NCBI GenBank assembly: GCA_015680635.1
Contig: JAABOA010000192.1
Coordinates: 1 to 20,626, forward strand
Origin: Lunasporangiospora selenospora
Taxonomy: Eukaryota > Mortierellomycota > Mortierellomycetes > Mortierellales > Mortierellaceae
DNA length: 20,626 bases
Direction of reading: 5' to 3'
The position numbers and the translations under genes are program-made. The notes under the pieces are model-generated. The model ran no database searches, was not told where the DNA came from, and saw only the letters and a program-made list of their open reading frames with translations. This document shows, one piece after another, positions 1 through 10,497 of the stretch (the stretch's first letter is position 1; each line of letters begins with the position of its first letter).

Positions 1-1229
1 GCGGCGGATGCTTCCCTGCTTGATAGCATGGCAGGTCGTAGGAATTTGGAGGTGATGGAGAGAATGGGTCGTATCCCGTTCCGGTAACAATCTTTTTCTC
101 AACTTTTTAAACGTCTCGAGAGAGGCGGCAATCGTTGCACGGGGCCGGTGGGCCACGTGAGCTGTTATGGTTGGTGAAGAATTGCCACCGCAGAAGCGGT
201 GGCCGGGGCTAGATTAGTTTTGTTACTTTGCCTACACGGCTATTTCTGCGGAGACAGATTGTTAAAAAAAAAATCTGAGATTTTTCTGACCTGAACAATC
301 CGCTGAGGCCGAAGCTGAGTCCCGAAGAAGCGCACAGAGAAGCAGACGATACAGTGTTGGGGCATGTCCTAGGGAAGAAAAAATCGGATGTCATGGAGCG
401 GCCAAGAAGTTGGGAAAAGATTCTAGCAAAGGACCTTGGTGATTGCTAAAAAAAGTTGGGCACAAGATATATGGAAGGTGAAGGTCTAAGGTCGTGGAAA
501 GAGCTGAGAATAGTTGGAGAGAGGAAAAGGGGCGACCAGGATGGTAGAACGATTAGCACAGAAGGAGCCGACTCTCCAGGAGGGGTGTGATGAAGAAGAG
601 TAGAGTTCGTAATGTTGATGATATCTGTTCAGAGGAGAATGAAACACTACAGGAAGAGGATGAAGTCATGCGATTGCACAGGATCATGAGCGCGTACCAC
701 GCAAGCACTGTGGTTCAGAAATGGAAGCGTATATATCAGGCATTCACGGAGATGGCGAAGTATATGGCGACTTGTTTCGTTGAGACTACAGGTTGAGACT
801 ACAGAAGAGTGTACGACTAAGTGAATTGGAAAAGTTCAAAGGAATTACCATGGTGAGCAAACCTATTGGAAGATGTGGCGGTGCTGAGGAACACCCACAT
901 AGTCACAAAGACTTCTTGGATTTGAAAGATCGATGCCAGAATTTTTATAGTCCTGACGAGGAGTGGCAATCGTTACGCTGGACCATTGAGTGACATGTGT
1001 ATGCCATGATATCTGGAGGGTTGCTCCCACTTTACAGAGACCTTAGACTAGCTTTTGCATATATGATTCTTCCACAAAACAGATTAATAACAACAAGAAG
1101 GAAAAAAAACCAGCCTAGGAAGTCGTTGTGAAGATTGGCAACATTTTATAATGTAACTTTAAAACCTGGGCGGAGGAACTACAATAAGCGAGAGGGGGAG
1201 AAAAAAAAAAAAAGAAGAGCGGAATTCTT
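1..1229. other. intergenic region, no confident gene
   Basis: No ORF here resembles a family I know. The left part is GA-rich with A-runs. On the plus strand, two short ORFs (587-796, 69 codons, and an overlapping frame open from 784 to 993) read as charged, gene-like text, for example EEDEVMRLHRIMSAYH and SPDEEWQSLRWTIE. They lie in different frames on either side of a 13-bp tandem duplication at 779-804. They could be terminal exons of a plus-strand gene entering from the left, or a decayed gene. The A-rich stretch at 1201-1213 lies just beyond the leucyl-tRNA synthetase stop and would fall in its 3' UTR. Confidence 0.5.
587..993 (+). pseudogene. possible exon remnants or decayed ORF pair, unknown product
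   Basis: Frame one runs 587-796 (starts MMKKSRVRNVDD, ends FVETTG). The second frame opens after a stop at 781-783 and ends at 993 (SVRLSELEKFKG ... SLRWTIE). The 13-bp sequence GTTGAGACTACAG is tandemly duplicated at 779-791 and 792-804, exactly where the frames meet. Deleting one copy in silico does not restore a long frame (frame one then stops near 826), so the duplication alone does not explain the break. No known domain is recognised. The region is convergent with the leucyl-tRNA synthetase gene. Chance ORFs remain quite possible. Confidence 0.2.
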
Positions 1230-4200
1230 CTAAAGGTTCTTGACAATAAAGGTGGGCTGTCCAGGGACACTCTGCTCTGCTGCGCGGACATATTCATCCT
1301 CAGTTCCCTCGGGCTGGTTGGCAATCTCATCATTTTTGACCAAAGTCAAAGTCTCGTATCCAAGGATCTTGCGCAAATAATCCGAGTGTGTTGCCAAGAC
1401 AACGTTCTCGTCAAAGTTCAAAGCGCGACTAAATACACTTGGTCCTTGAACCTCAGCCTTTTTCTTCAGATCATGAACAAAAGGCATTACCTTCTTATCC
1501 TTCATCAAACCACTGGCGGCCAACTCCTTCTTGATCTTTTCATCGTCAAAAACCTTCTCCTTGTTCTCGGGTTGGTAAGCGCCCTTAAGAACGGCAATAG
1601 ACGCCTCCTGCCACTCGGGGAACTTGGCAGCAATCAAGATCATGATCTTCTTGGGCTTGAATGGCTCAAAGACATCAGTCTTACCCTTCTTCTTCTTCTT
1701 CAAGGCCTGAGTCTCTGTAGCGCGGACCTGAGCCATCTGGCGACGCAAGTAATCGAGCTCCTGCAACACAATCTCATCCACAGGTCCAGCTTCGGGCCAG
1801 CGAGCATTGACAATCATACCTTCCTTGCCCAACAAGGTGCCCCAGACATACTCGGACCAGTGTGTAACAATGGGAGAGATAATCAAGGTCTGGACCTCAA
1901 TGTAGCGCATGGTCAACTCCTTGTTCATAGAAATACCCATCATCGTGCAGGCCTCTCTGTAGAAGTCACGGGCGGCAGTCAACTCGTAGAAACCCGACTT
2001 GACAGCCTCGCGATAAAACGTGGCCTCATAGTGGGCATCGGTCTGTTTGATAAGCTTGTTCAACTGGCTCTCAAAGACACGATCGTAGAAGTTGTACTGG
2101 TCGCGTCCTGTGGTTCTGAACGTATCCTTGGCGGCCAAAGTCTCCTGGATCCACTCAGTGAGTGTGTACAACTTCAAAATACAGGCGTTGGCGGTGGTAT
2201 CCTCGAAGTTGGCATCCTCACCGCTGTCACCGGCATCGGCCAAAGCAAGGCGGGTAGCGTCAGCACCGTACTTCTCAACGGCCTCAGCGAGACCCAAAAA
2301 GTTACCAGTCGACTTGGACATCTTGTCACCGTTCAACATCAAGTGACCGTTGGCGCGGATGCTAACAGGCCAGTACTTCTTGGGGAACAAAGCAACGTGG
2401 TTGTAGATGGCGAAGGTCAAGTGGTTGGGAATCAACTCCTTGCCCGAGGTACGGATGTCCAATGGGTAGAAGTATTCAAATTCACGGCGGAGCTTGTCCA
2501 GGGAGGCCTTGGGGATATCGCTGTCTGTAGGAAGGGCTCCCTCAGCAAAGATGTACTCGAAGGCTTGGTCCGTCATCTGCTCATGACGGATACCCAAGGG
2601 ACCAAGGACGGAGCCATCGATCGAGCCTCCCTGAAGCAACGAAGCGATGGTGTAGTAGGCCATGTAGATAGTAGAGTCGGACAAAGACTCGACCAAGAAG
2701 TTGTGGTCCCAAGGCAAACGAGTGCCCAAACCATAGGAGCGAGCACAAGCCCACTGGTTCAACCAGGCCAGGTTCTTCTCGAATGCATTCCTAGTCTCGT
2801 CGGTGTAGACGTTCATCTGCTTCAAGCACTCCTCAGCCATCTTGCGCCACTCAGTCTCACCATAGTCCAAGTACCATTGGTCCATCAAAGCGACAACACA
2901 CTCATCTCCACTGCGCGACATGACCAAGTTCTCGGGCTCGTTGTAGGGGACGGCATCACCACAGTCAATCAACATCTTGCGGATCTCGGGCTTAGCCTCC
3001 TGGACAGGCTTGCCAGCATAGGGACCGACGGCCATGATACCGTTGTAGTAACCGTCCTTGTAGACAGCCTCCTTTGCAATCGCCAACTGAGTCTTGTCCT
3101 TTTGAGAGTTGATCTTCATCTGAGCGCAAATGGTGGGCGCAGCCAAGTCTCCATAGGTAGGGGTATTGATAATTGGGACGGGCTCATAGCCAGCAACCCA
3201 TTCAGCCTTGATCTTGTAATAATCGGGCTTCTTCTTCAAGTCTGAAAGAGCTGAAAAGTCATCTGGAGAGTCTGAAGGGACAGAGGTGACGACTCCTGTG
3301 CCCTTTGTCGCCAAGACGCCATCCATAGGCAAGACATAGACACGTTCAAAGGTGCTCAAGGGAGCCTTGATCTGAGTACCAATCAGCTGATGGCCGACAA
3401 CCTCGGCCACCTTGACGACCTCACCATTCGAGGGAGACAACTTTTGGAAGGCCATGTTGCGGGCAGCACGCTCTGTCATCACAAACAATTCATCCGCATT
3501 ATTGGACTTGTAGAAACCGTATTTGATATCGACGCCGACAAAGCAGTTGGTCTGTCCGTACATGGTTTCGGGGCGGAGAGTGGCAGCAACCATGAAGATC
3601 TTCTTGCCCTCAATCTCCTTGTTCCCAGCCAAGGTCTCCTGGGTCTCGGGTGCAAACTCAAGGACCTTGAGCTTGATGCAGGTGTAGTCCTGAGGTCCAA
3701 CACCTTCACCGCTCTGACGGTCGTGGTCCATGCAGGGCTGACCATCCTTGGGGGAATAGATAGTGTAGCGCTCGCCAAACTTGACCTTTTCCAAAGCCCT
3801 CAGCTTGTTAAACTGCCAGCGAATAAAGGCATCGTAGAAGGGGTTAGAGTCCGTGGTAATGAATGAGCGGCGGAAATCGATCTTGTATCCAATCTTCTGG
3901 ACGTCAGACTATTAGAGAGTAGATTTTGTGGTTAATGTCATAGATCTAGTTTCTAACTTTCTTTCCCAATTGACTCTAGAAAGGGTATGCACTTACTGTA
4001 GCAATGGGAGGGAAGTAAGTCAACCAATGTTGAGGGTCCGCGAACCGGTGAATCTCCTCGCGAGGAACGCCAATCTGCTCCATGATCTGGAACTGGTACT
4101 TGAGGCCAGTAGCCTTGGCGGCAACCTTGCCCTTCTTGGCAACGATCTTGGTAGGGTCTACCTTCTGGTTCTCCGTCTCCTGCAAGTTAAGGCTCTCGAT

Positions 4201-5038
4201 CTTGGGAGTCTCAGGCTCTACAAAAGGTGTTGGATCATCAAGAGTTCAAGTCATTAGTTCTATGCTAGTGGCGATGGAAATGACGGCAGAAAGGGGAGCA
4301 TATGAACAAATCCAATGGCAATTGTGGCAATTGATCATGTAGTATGGTCATACCCTCTCGGAGAACAAAGTCCTTGCCAAACATCTCCATCTCACGGGCC
4401 AACTTGTCGGCGCAGGCCTATTGATGTAAAATTTGTGAGAACTCTACATTCGTACTCTGATTCTAATACCAGTTTTGTAATAAAAGTAGTCAGCTTACAC
4501 GGATGGGCATGCCGGTGCAGTGCCAGCCCAAGGGGAACAAGGCACGTCTGCCCTTAAGACGATAGTATCCTGTTGCGAATTCAATCTTGGAGACTGTGAA
4601 GCCATGTCCAAGATGCAGACGTCCGTTCATGTAAGGATAGGCTGTTGTTGACAAGTACTTTGGATGCTCCTTGTGAAGAGTTGTTGAGTCGGGATGTTCC
4701 TCAATCGTGGGGGCGTTAACCTCGAAGGCCTTCGTTTCCTCCCACAACTGCTGGATCTTCCTCTCAATATCTATCAAAGCGTCGCGCTTTGCTGTCTGAT
4801 GTTTGCGGCATGTCCAATAGTATTCAGATGGCAGGCGTTGGATAGATTAGGTTGATCAAGTCGATGAAGGTCAGCAGACAGTGAGCAATTGATGAAAAGA
4901 GCAGTAGGATCAGAAGAGTTAGTGGCAAATCAATTGATACTGGTCCTGAATGACCATGCTTTCTCAGGGCATGGGGGGAGACCTTGAATTGACTGGCGCT
5001 GCTACCAGGCAAGGATACTGTACCTTTGGTTCAGCCAT
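1230..5038 (-). CDS. LARS1: cytosolic leucyl-tRNA synthetase (class I, five exons)
   Basis: Charges tRNA-Leu with leucine in the cytosol. Exons, minus strand: 5038-5024, 4795-4499, 4417-4354, 4217-3997, 3908-1230; total 3,276 nt, 1,091 residues, close to yeast Cdc60 and shorter than human LARS1 at the C-terminus. Introns of 228, 81, 136 and 88 bp all have GT-AG ends and compatible phases. The start gives [18 protein letters not shown], parallel to the human N-terminus. The HIGH box appears as HLGH at residues ~66-69 within [11 protein letters not shown]. The CP1 editing domain carries TLRPET (~309-314) and [12 protein letters not shown]. The KMSKS loop is at ~728-732 ([10 protein letters not shown]). 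The anticodon-binding and C-terminal regions follow, ending FIVKNL. The first coding exon is only 15 nt. The minus-strand leader upstream of the start is CT-rich and I see no clear TATA box. The gene follows oligopeptidase B in tandem. Confidence 0.97.
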
Positions 5039-5955
5039 GATGATGGTTGATGGTTGGGGGGAATGAAGGAGGATGGATGAGGTAGAAGAAAAGGCGACCA
5101 AATCCCTTTTTTGAAGCACAACAAAAAAAAAGTGGGAGCTGGTGCCACTGGACCGTGGAGAAACGCTGTGTGTATCAGTTAAAGCCTTGCACTGTTACTC
5201 ATCTTTAAATCCTGGTATTGTGCGTTTGGGCCGTAGAAACGGAGGGCGCAGCCCATTCTATCAACGACGTCCATAGGATACTGCCGCGTCCCACAGCTGA
5301 ATTAGAGAAACTCATTTGAGTCATACACATCCTTACCGCGCTATTCATGTGAGTCAAATGTCACTGGTGGTGGCGTTGGTTGCGCTCTCAATCCTACTTT
5401 TAGTCACCATCCTGTAATTTTGCAGAGACATTGATGCTCTTCGAACAGGGGTCTGACAGAAAACAAGGAGCCAAATCCGATGAAACACTTTCAATGTCAC
5501 TGTTAGTGAGGCTGACTATTCCAAGAAGAGGCGAACGCCAAGCATCGTAAACTGTGCATGACTAAGTTGAGTGGTCCAGCCCGACTTTTTTTTTTTTGTG
5601 CAATTTTCTTGGCCATAAAGAGTAACCTTGGTCAAGCAGCATTCTAGAAAGTACGTCCTGTAAACCGGTGGGTGGTAGACGAACCTACTCTATCATTTCC
5701 TTTCGTGTCGGACCAAATCGTCTGACTCAAACTCATCTTCAATCCGCCTTCATCATACGATGACCATCGCCAGGGAAATAAACTCAGGGTTGACTGTAAG
5801 GAAAGTCCTTAAGACTAATATATTTATATTTCAGCCAGCAGAGTAATCGAAGGAGATGATAGGGGGAAAGATACGCCTACAAGATGAACTAGCCATTCAA
5901 TTTGGATTTGCAACGTCAAATTGTCGATGAAGTGGCGGGCATATCGTATGTTGTT
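5039..5955. other. intergenic: leucyl-tRNA synthetase promoter side and oligopeptidase B 3' flank
   Basis: This 917-bp stretch separates two tandem minus-strand genes. Next to the synthetase start the minus strand is pyrimidine-rich (5039-5135), as expected for a fungal 5' leader, with T-runs at 5105-5111 and 5123-5132 on that strand. No canonical TATA box is evident close to the start. An A/T-rich patch with TATATTTATATT lies around 5817-5831, in what should be the oligopeptidase B 3' flank. No RNA gene or ORF worth calling was seen. Confidence 0.5.
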
Positions 5956-5958
5956 TTA
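5953..5958 (-). terminator. AATAAA polyadenylation signal overlapping the oligopeptidase B stop codon
   Basis: On the minus strand the last codon and stop read GAATAAAAC, so the TAA stop (5958-5956) is inside a consensus AATAAA hexamer. If it is used, the 3' UTR would be only about 15-30 nt. No better hexamer was noticed immediately downstream, although an A/T-rich patch near 5817-5831 could act instead. Confidence 0.4.
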
Positions 5959-8900
5959 TTCATCTACATCAATCCTGAACAGAGGCGCTTGAAGAGTCGA
6001 AATCAAGAAGGCGTATTCAAACGCCAGGTCCTCAAGATATGAATACTGGCCTGAATTACCACCATGGCCAACCTCCTCGATTCTCAATAAGAGCAAACGG
6101 TCATCACTTTTTCCCGTTGCAGAGTCCTTGTCACGGCCCTCAGACATGCCAGGTTCGCCAGACTTGGGCCAGCATGATCTCAACTTGGCAACCCATTTCA
6201 GCGGCTCAAAATAGGCCACTCGAGGATCATTCATGCCTGCCAAGACTAGCATATTGGGATATTTTCTCGGCCTGACATTGCTGTATGGGCAGTACTGTTG
6301 CATGATCTGGTAGATCTCTGGATTCTCAGGATTACCCCACTCCTCCCATTCGAATGCGGTCCAAGGGATCGAAGAGTCTAGCATCGTGTTGATTGCATCC
6401 ACAAACGGTACCTCAGCCAAAGCGGATCGGAAAAGGTCTGGCCTCATGTTCACAACTGCTCCAATATTCAATCCACCAGCGGAACGACCATAGATCGATA
6501 ACTTTTCTGGTGAGGTGTAACCTTCCTATGGTTGTAAAAGAAATGGCCGAGATTCAGAGAACATCCATATAGGTCCGTGTAATAATAACAATAATAACGC
6601 CCGATCATACCTTGATTAAATACTCTGCACAACTAATAAAATCAAGGAAAGTGTTGGGTTTCTTGGCCAATTTTCCTTCCTCGTACCATCGCATACCCAT
6701 ATCACTTCCTCCACGCACATGGGCGATTGCATAGACAAATCCACGATCTAGCAGGCTTAATCGTTGCGTTGAAAAGCCTGGATCTGTGCAACTTCCATAC
6801 GCGCCATACGTGTAAAGTAGGCACGGGTTGGTATCCTGTCCCTCTCCTAAACCAAAAAGGCTCTTTCGATAAACAATCGACATTGGGACAGCTGTGCCAT
6901 CGAATCCGGTCGCGAAAAGTCGAAGTTGCTCGTAGTTGCTGAGTTCATAGGGTGGTGATCCAGTAATTTTCTCTGTATGTACAATAGTTAACTCGCGCGT
7001 GTCCATGTTATAGTCAATAACTTGGCGCGGTTGGACCAGGCTCGTATATGTGAACCGAAGGACATTGGTGTCAAAGAGTGTCATCTTGCTCAAATTAGAG
7101 ACTTCTTCGCTGATTGATCCTGGGAGAAGCGAGTACACAGTTTCGGCGAAGGAAATATAGTGATAGTTATCAAATGGACCCAGTCCTATTCCTACAGGTC
7201 GAGTAGTCTCCAATGACGGCGATGTCTCTGACTCCTGGGCAGAAGAGAGCTCGATAACACGGACATTCTGGTGGCAGTTTGATCGTTCAAAGACCACAAG
7301 ATGTCGTCTCCGAACTTGGAAATCCTCAATCAGTACAAAATCTCGATGTGGAATAACGGTCTCTCGCAAGGAAACGAGGTCCACAGGGGGCGAATGTCGT
7401 TTTGGTGCCGGAGTTCGGAACAGCCAGTTGTTCTTTGAAATCTCGTTTGTCAGAACAAAGAAATACTCCCCATTATGGGACTCTGCTGTGTATGTAACGC
7501 CTTCCTTTCGTGGCATGATTACCCTAAGCTCAGTGTCATCCTCGGCATCGGCATGTAGAAACAGAGTCTCGGTAGTGATCTGGGCAGCAGAGTTGATGAG
7601 TATAAACTTTCCATCCCCAGACTTTGTCATCGTTAAGTAGAACATCTCGTCGTTTTCCTCGAATAATAATTGGTCGCTCTCGACTGGTGTTCCCAGTGTA
7701 TGGCGATATAGTTGGTAGGCACGTTTGGTCTCGGCTTCTAGCCTCAGGTAATATAGGTAGCGACCGCAAGATGAGAACTCCACATTTTCGTAAATGTTCA
7801 CCAATCGGTCTGAGATATTTTCCCCAGTCTCAACATCTTTGAAGTAGGTCGTAAACTGTTCATTGCCCAGAATATCGACACCATAGGCGAGAATGCGACA
7901 GTCTGACGAATGGCGCAAAAAACCAACCCGGAAAAATGTCGCATCCTTGTATTCCGGCCTTGCTGCGATCTCATTCTCGTCCAAGTAGACTTGCTCGTCC
8001 ACATCTCCACGCGACGTCAGTATAGCCCGGCAATGAAGCCGGTATTCCAGACCAACCTGACTTTTGGAATAGTAACTCCACCCATCTGGAAGCACGACGT
8101 GTGCAGACTCTTCGTTAGCATCCAATCGCGAGACAAATTCATTGTAAAGAAGCTTTTGCAAGGGTTCAGTGTGGCTCATTGCTGCGATGGCATATTGGTT
8201 CTCATCCTCGATATATTTCAGTACTATAAATGAAGTGTTGCAATGAATACAAACGGTGTAAAGACTCATGTCTTCAAAAGTAAATTTTACAATAGTAGTC
8301 TCTAGACAAAAGAAAAAAAGGCCTCAAAATGTACCTTCTGGATCCTCCTTGTCTTTAAGCCAAGAGTAGTTGTCGACAGTCTTATCCCCGTGTAGATTTA
8401 CTTTGACATCCGGTTTCGCAACACAGCGCGGTGGAGATGGTAAATCAAGATTCCTTCCATGGAGTCTGTGACGGGTTCTAGATACAGTAGTTATAACATT
8501 CATCAGGACGAGAATAATCTCCATCTGAGCAAAAAAAAAAAAAAAAGAGGGATCTTGATGCCTTACTCTGCCTCTTTAAGGATAACACGGAGTTTTTCCC
8601 ACACCTCCAGGTAAATTTCTGGATAGTGAATGATTAGTTGACGGATGCTTTCCATCATGTCTGGCAAAAGTGATAGCAAATTATCGGCAGACTGAGAAAC
8701 GAATGTGTCCATCTCCTCTAGCGCTGGGAGCTTGTTATAGAAGCCTTTGTTCGTCCAGGCATAGGTACTCTCTTTTGGAGACCACAACGGCGAGTCTATG
8801 TTGACGGAAAATAGAGGACCTATTAGCTGTTTGAGAGACTATATCTGATACTCTTGGTGAGACTGTTGTCTTTTTGTACCATTCACATTTCGACTGGTGG

Positions 8901-9117
8901 TTGCACGGCCACTTCCGGGAGACTGGATCAAAGACAAACGACCCACGGATCGTAGTAGTGGTGATGTGCTGCTTGAGGAGGAGTGTCCCAGAGGTGAGCC
9001 TGCCTTGGTACTACGAACGGCATTGCTTGTAGAGGCAATATCTTTATTGAGTGGTGGTAATGCTGAAGAAAGAGGGGCGGAGCCCATGGTTTCGCGTTTT
9101 GCCATGTTGCAGCTCAT
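5956..9117 (-). CDS. oligopeptidase B (peptidase family S9A) with N-terminal extension, five exons
   Basis: Serine oligopeptidase; the family cleaves short peptides after Arg/Lys. Predicted exons, minus strand: 9117-8880, 8795-8567, 8477-8335, 8223-6611, 6525-5956; 2,793 nt, 930 residues. Introns are 84, 89, 111 and 85 bp and all phases agree. Residues ~160-205 (HGDKTVDNYSWLKDKEDP, then EVLKYIEDENQY) match the oligopeptidase B N-terminus. A beta-propeller region follows, then the alpha/beta hydrolase domain: GGSDMGMRWYEEGKL, nucleophile Ser756 in GRSAGG, EEWGNP, Asp841 in NDPRV, His895 in GHGGNSG. The stop TAA lies within AATAAA. Bacterial and protist members are about 690-790 residues; residues 1-155 here are extra and of unknown family. 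Two in-frame ATGs lie at 9117 and 9105; the second has the better context (CAACATGG). The peptidase identity is secure. The fused N-terminus is the best-phased model but unproven; an alternative start is the ATG at 8524. Confidence 0.88.
8563..9117 (-). other. N-terminal extension of oligopeptidase B, or a small separate gene
   Basis: Two exons (9117-8880 and 8795-8567/8563) encode about 155 residues. Residues 1-79 are Ser/Pro-rich and low complexity (for example GSPLGHSSSSSTSPLLRS). Residues 80-155 look helical and acidic/hydrophobic (LPALEEMDTFVSQSADNLLS, then PDMMESIRQLIIHYPEIYLE). The 84-bp intron has a CTAAT branch-like motif and a pyrimidine run before CATAG. If the next intron is retained the frame ends KEAE at TAA 8563-8565. 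If it is spliced, the donor GTAAGG at 8566 joins in phase to the oligopeptidase exon at 8477. I do not recognise the domain. It may be an independent protein fused here, or a neighbour gene only 38 bp from a second start codon. Confidence 0.55.
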
Positions 9118-10497
9118 CACTGTCAGCAGTGAAGATGAGCTGGTTGCACTAAAGTATTGTCACCGTGACCCTGTTGGTGCTGTAAAGGTGATTGGATAGT
9201 GAGCAAGGCTAATCCTAGAGGTGCAGGGCTCCAAGAAAAAGAGACTTTCCGAGTCCTAATGCCTATGAGTGTTTTGCTGGATGGAGAAAGGTTCTTTCTT
9301 TACCAACGAGAAGGACCCTGAAACTGAGTGGAGGAGCAAAGCGAGAAAGGGGAGGACGGGGTTCTTGGAGTGGAGGCTAGAAGCAGTGCACAGTTTGTAG
9401 AAGGAAAGCTTGATTGCACTCAAGCGGACAGTTCAGGAAGGACGCAAGCTGGGCAAGTTGTAGAGGAAACAAAAAAGCAAAAGACAATGGTACGTGCGAG
9501 AATAAAAAAAAGATTGAACGCATGACCGTAAGCCGTAAGGAGTATCCCTGTGTGGACCGGAAATAAAGAGAAACAAACCCGCAGGTCCATTTTTGTCAAT
9601 TCGTCACTGGGTCAATTGGAAACGATAGAAGGAGAGGTGAAGGCTGGAGAGAGGCCAGGGTGGTGAATCAAGATAGCACTCATATAAGATCAAATTATGT
9701 GGGAGCATATAGATGAAGACAACTAAAAGAGAGTCTAGGATCCAAAATGCTGTCTAATGATCTGACTAGAGAAGAGTCGTGGTGTATTCCGTGGAAGCTC
9801 GAGGAATTCAAGAGTCAAGGAGCGAGAATGGATCAATGAGACAGATAGAGTAGCCATGAGCAAATTTCTGTTATACGCAAGCCGTATGACAATGTCTCCT
9901 TGAAATGAGAGACGAGCCACGTATGGATAGCACACAGGGTATGTCATCAATGATTGTTGTCGAGAGAGAAAGGTAAAGAAAGTACATATATGAACCCCTG
10001 AGAATAGCTGTAAATGAACTGAAGTCTAGGTAAAGTAGTATAAGTGGGATCATTCCTTTTTGACTAAGTAGGTGCCAGCATGGAGCCATGATTAAACTCA
10101 AGAAATGGAGTTGATTGAGCTAGGTTAAATATGTTTGCCATGGCAGGTATTCAGGAGGGCGCCACAAAGGACATAGTCGGACAAATATAAAGTCGAGCAA
10201 GCAGCAGCATAGTTGTCGGTTTCGACATTCTACCGCCTCGATTCATGAACTAGGGATAGGTGCCGAGGATTCTGTCATCATGTCAGCAATAGTTTTAAGG
10301 TAGGACAAGCTATCATGTACCACATGTCCCTGCGAAAGACCTCAAAGAATCAACTGGCGCCTCGCGCCCCTCGCGAATTCGACTTGCACTCCCACCAACT
10401 TGGAACAAGCCACTAACAACTCCGCAACCACTTTTTCAGTTCCTTCTGGTCATTCATCAACGGTGCCACACACCTTTTTTGTTCCTACAGTATCAAA
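9118..10497. other. intergenic region between divergent oligopeptidase B and SPT4
   Basis: This 1,380-bp stretch carries the promoters of two divergent genes. Short ORFs (9328-9525 plus, 9871-10101 minus) have no recognisable composition or domain. No tRNA-like cloverleaf or TATA box with good spacing was found. Just upstream of SPT4 there is CACTAACAACTCCG followed by a T-run and CAG at about 10409-10439, which resembles a branch point plus acceptor of a 5'-UTR intron; no matching donor was identified. Confidence 0.45.

Noticed and set aside
1386-3245. A 619-codon plus-strand ORF lying entirely inside the leucyl-tRNA synthetase gene
   Set aside because: It is antisense to a certain, conserved coding exon. 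Its product is Leu/Val/Gln-rich with no domain, as expected when biased third positions remove stops from an antisense frame.
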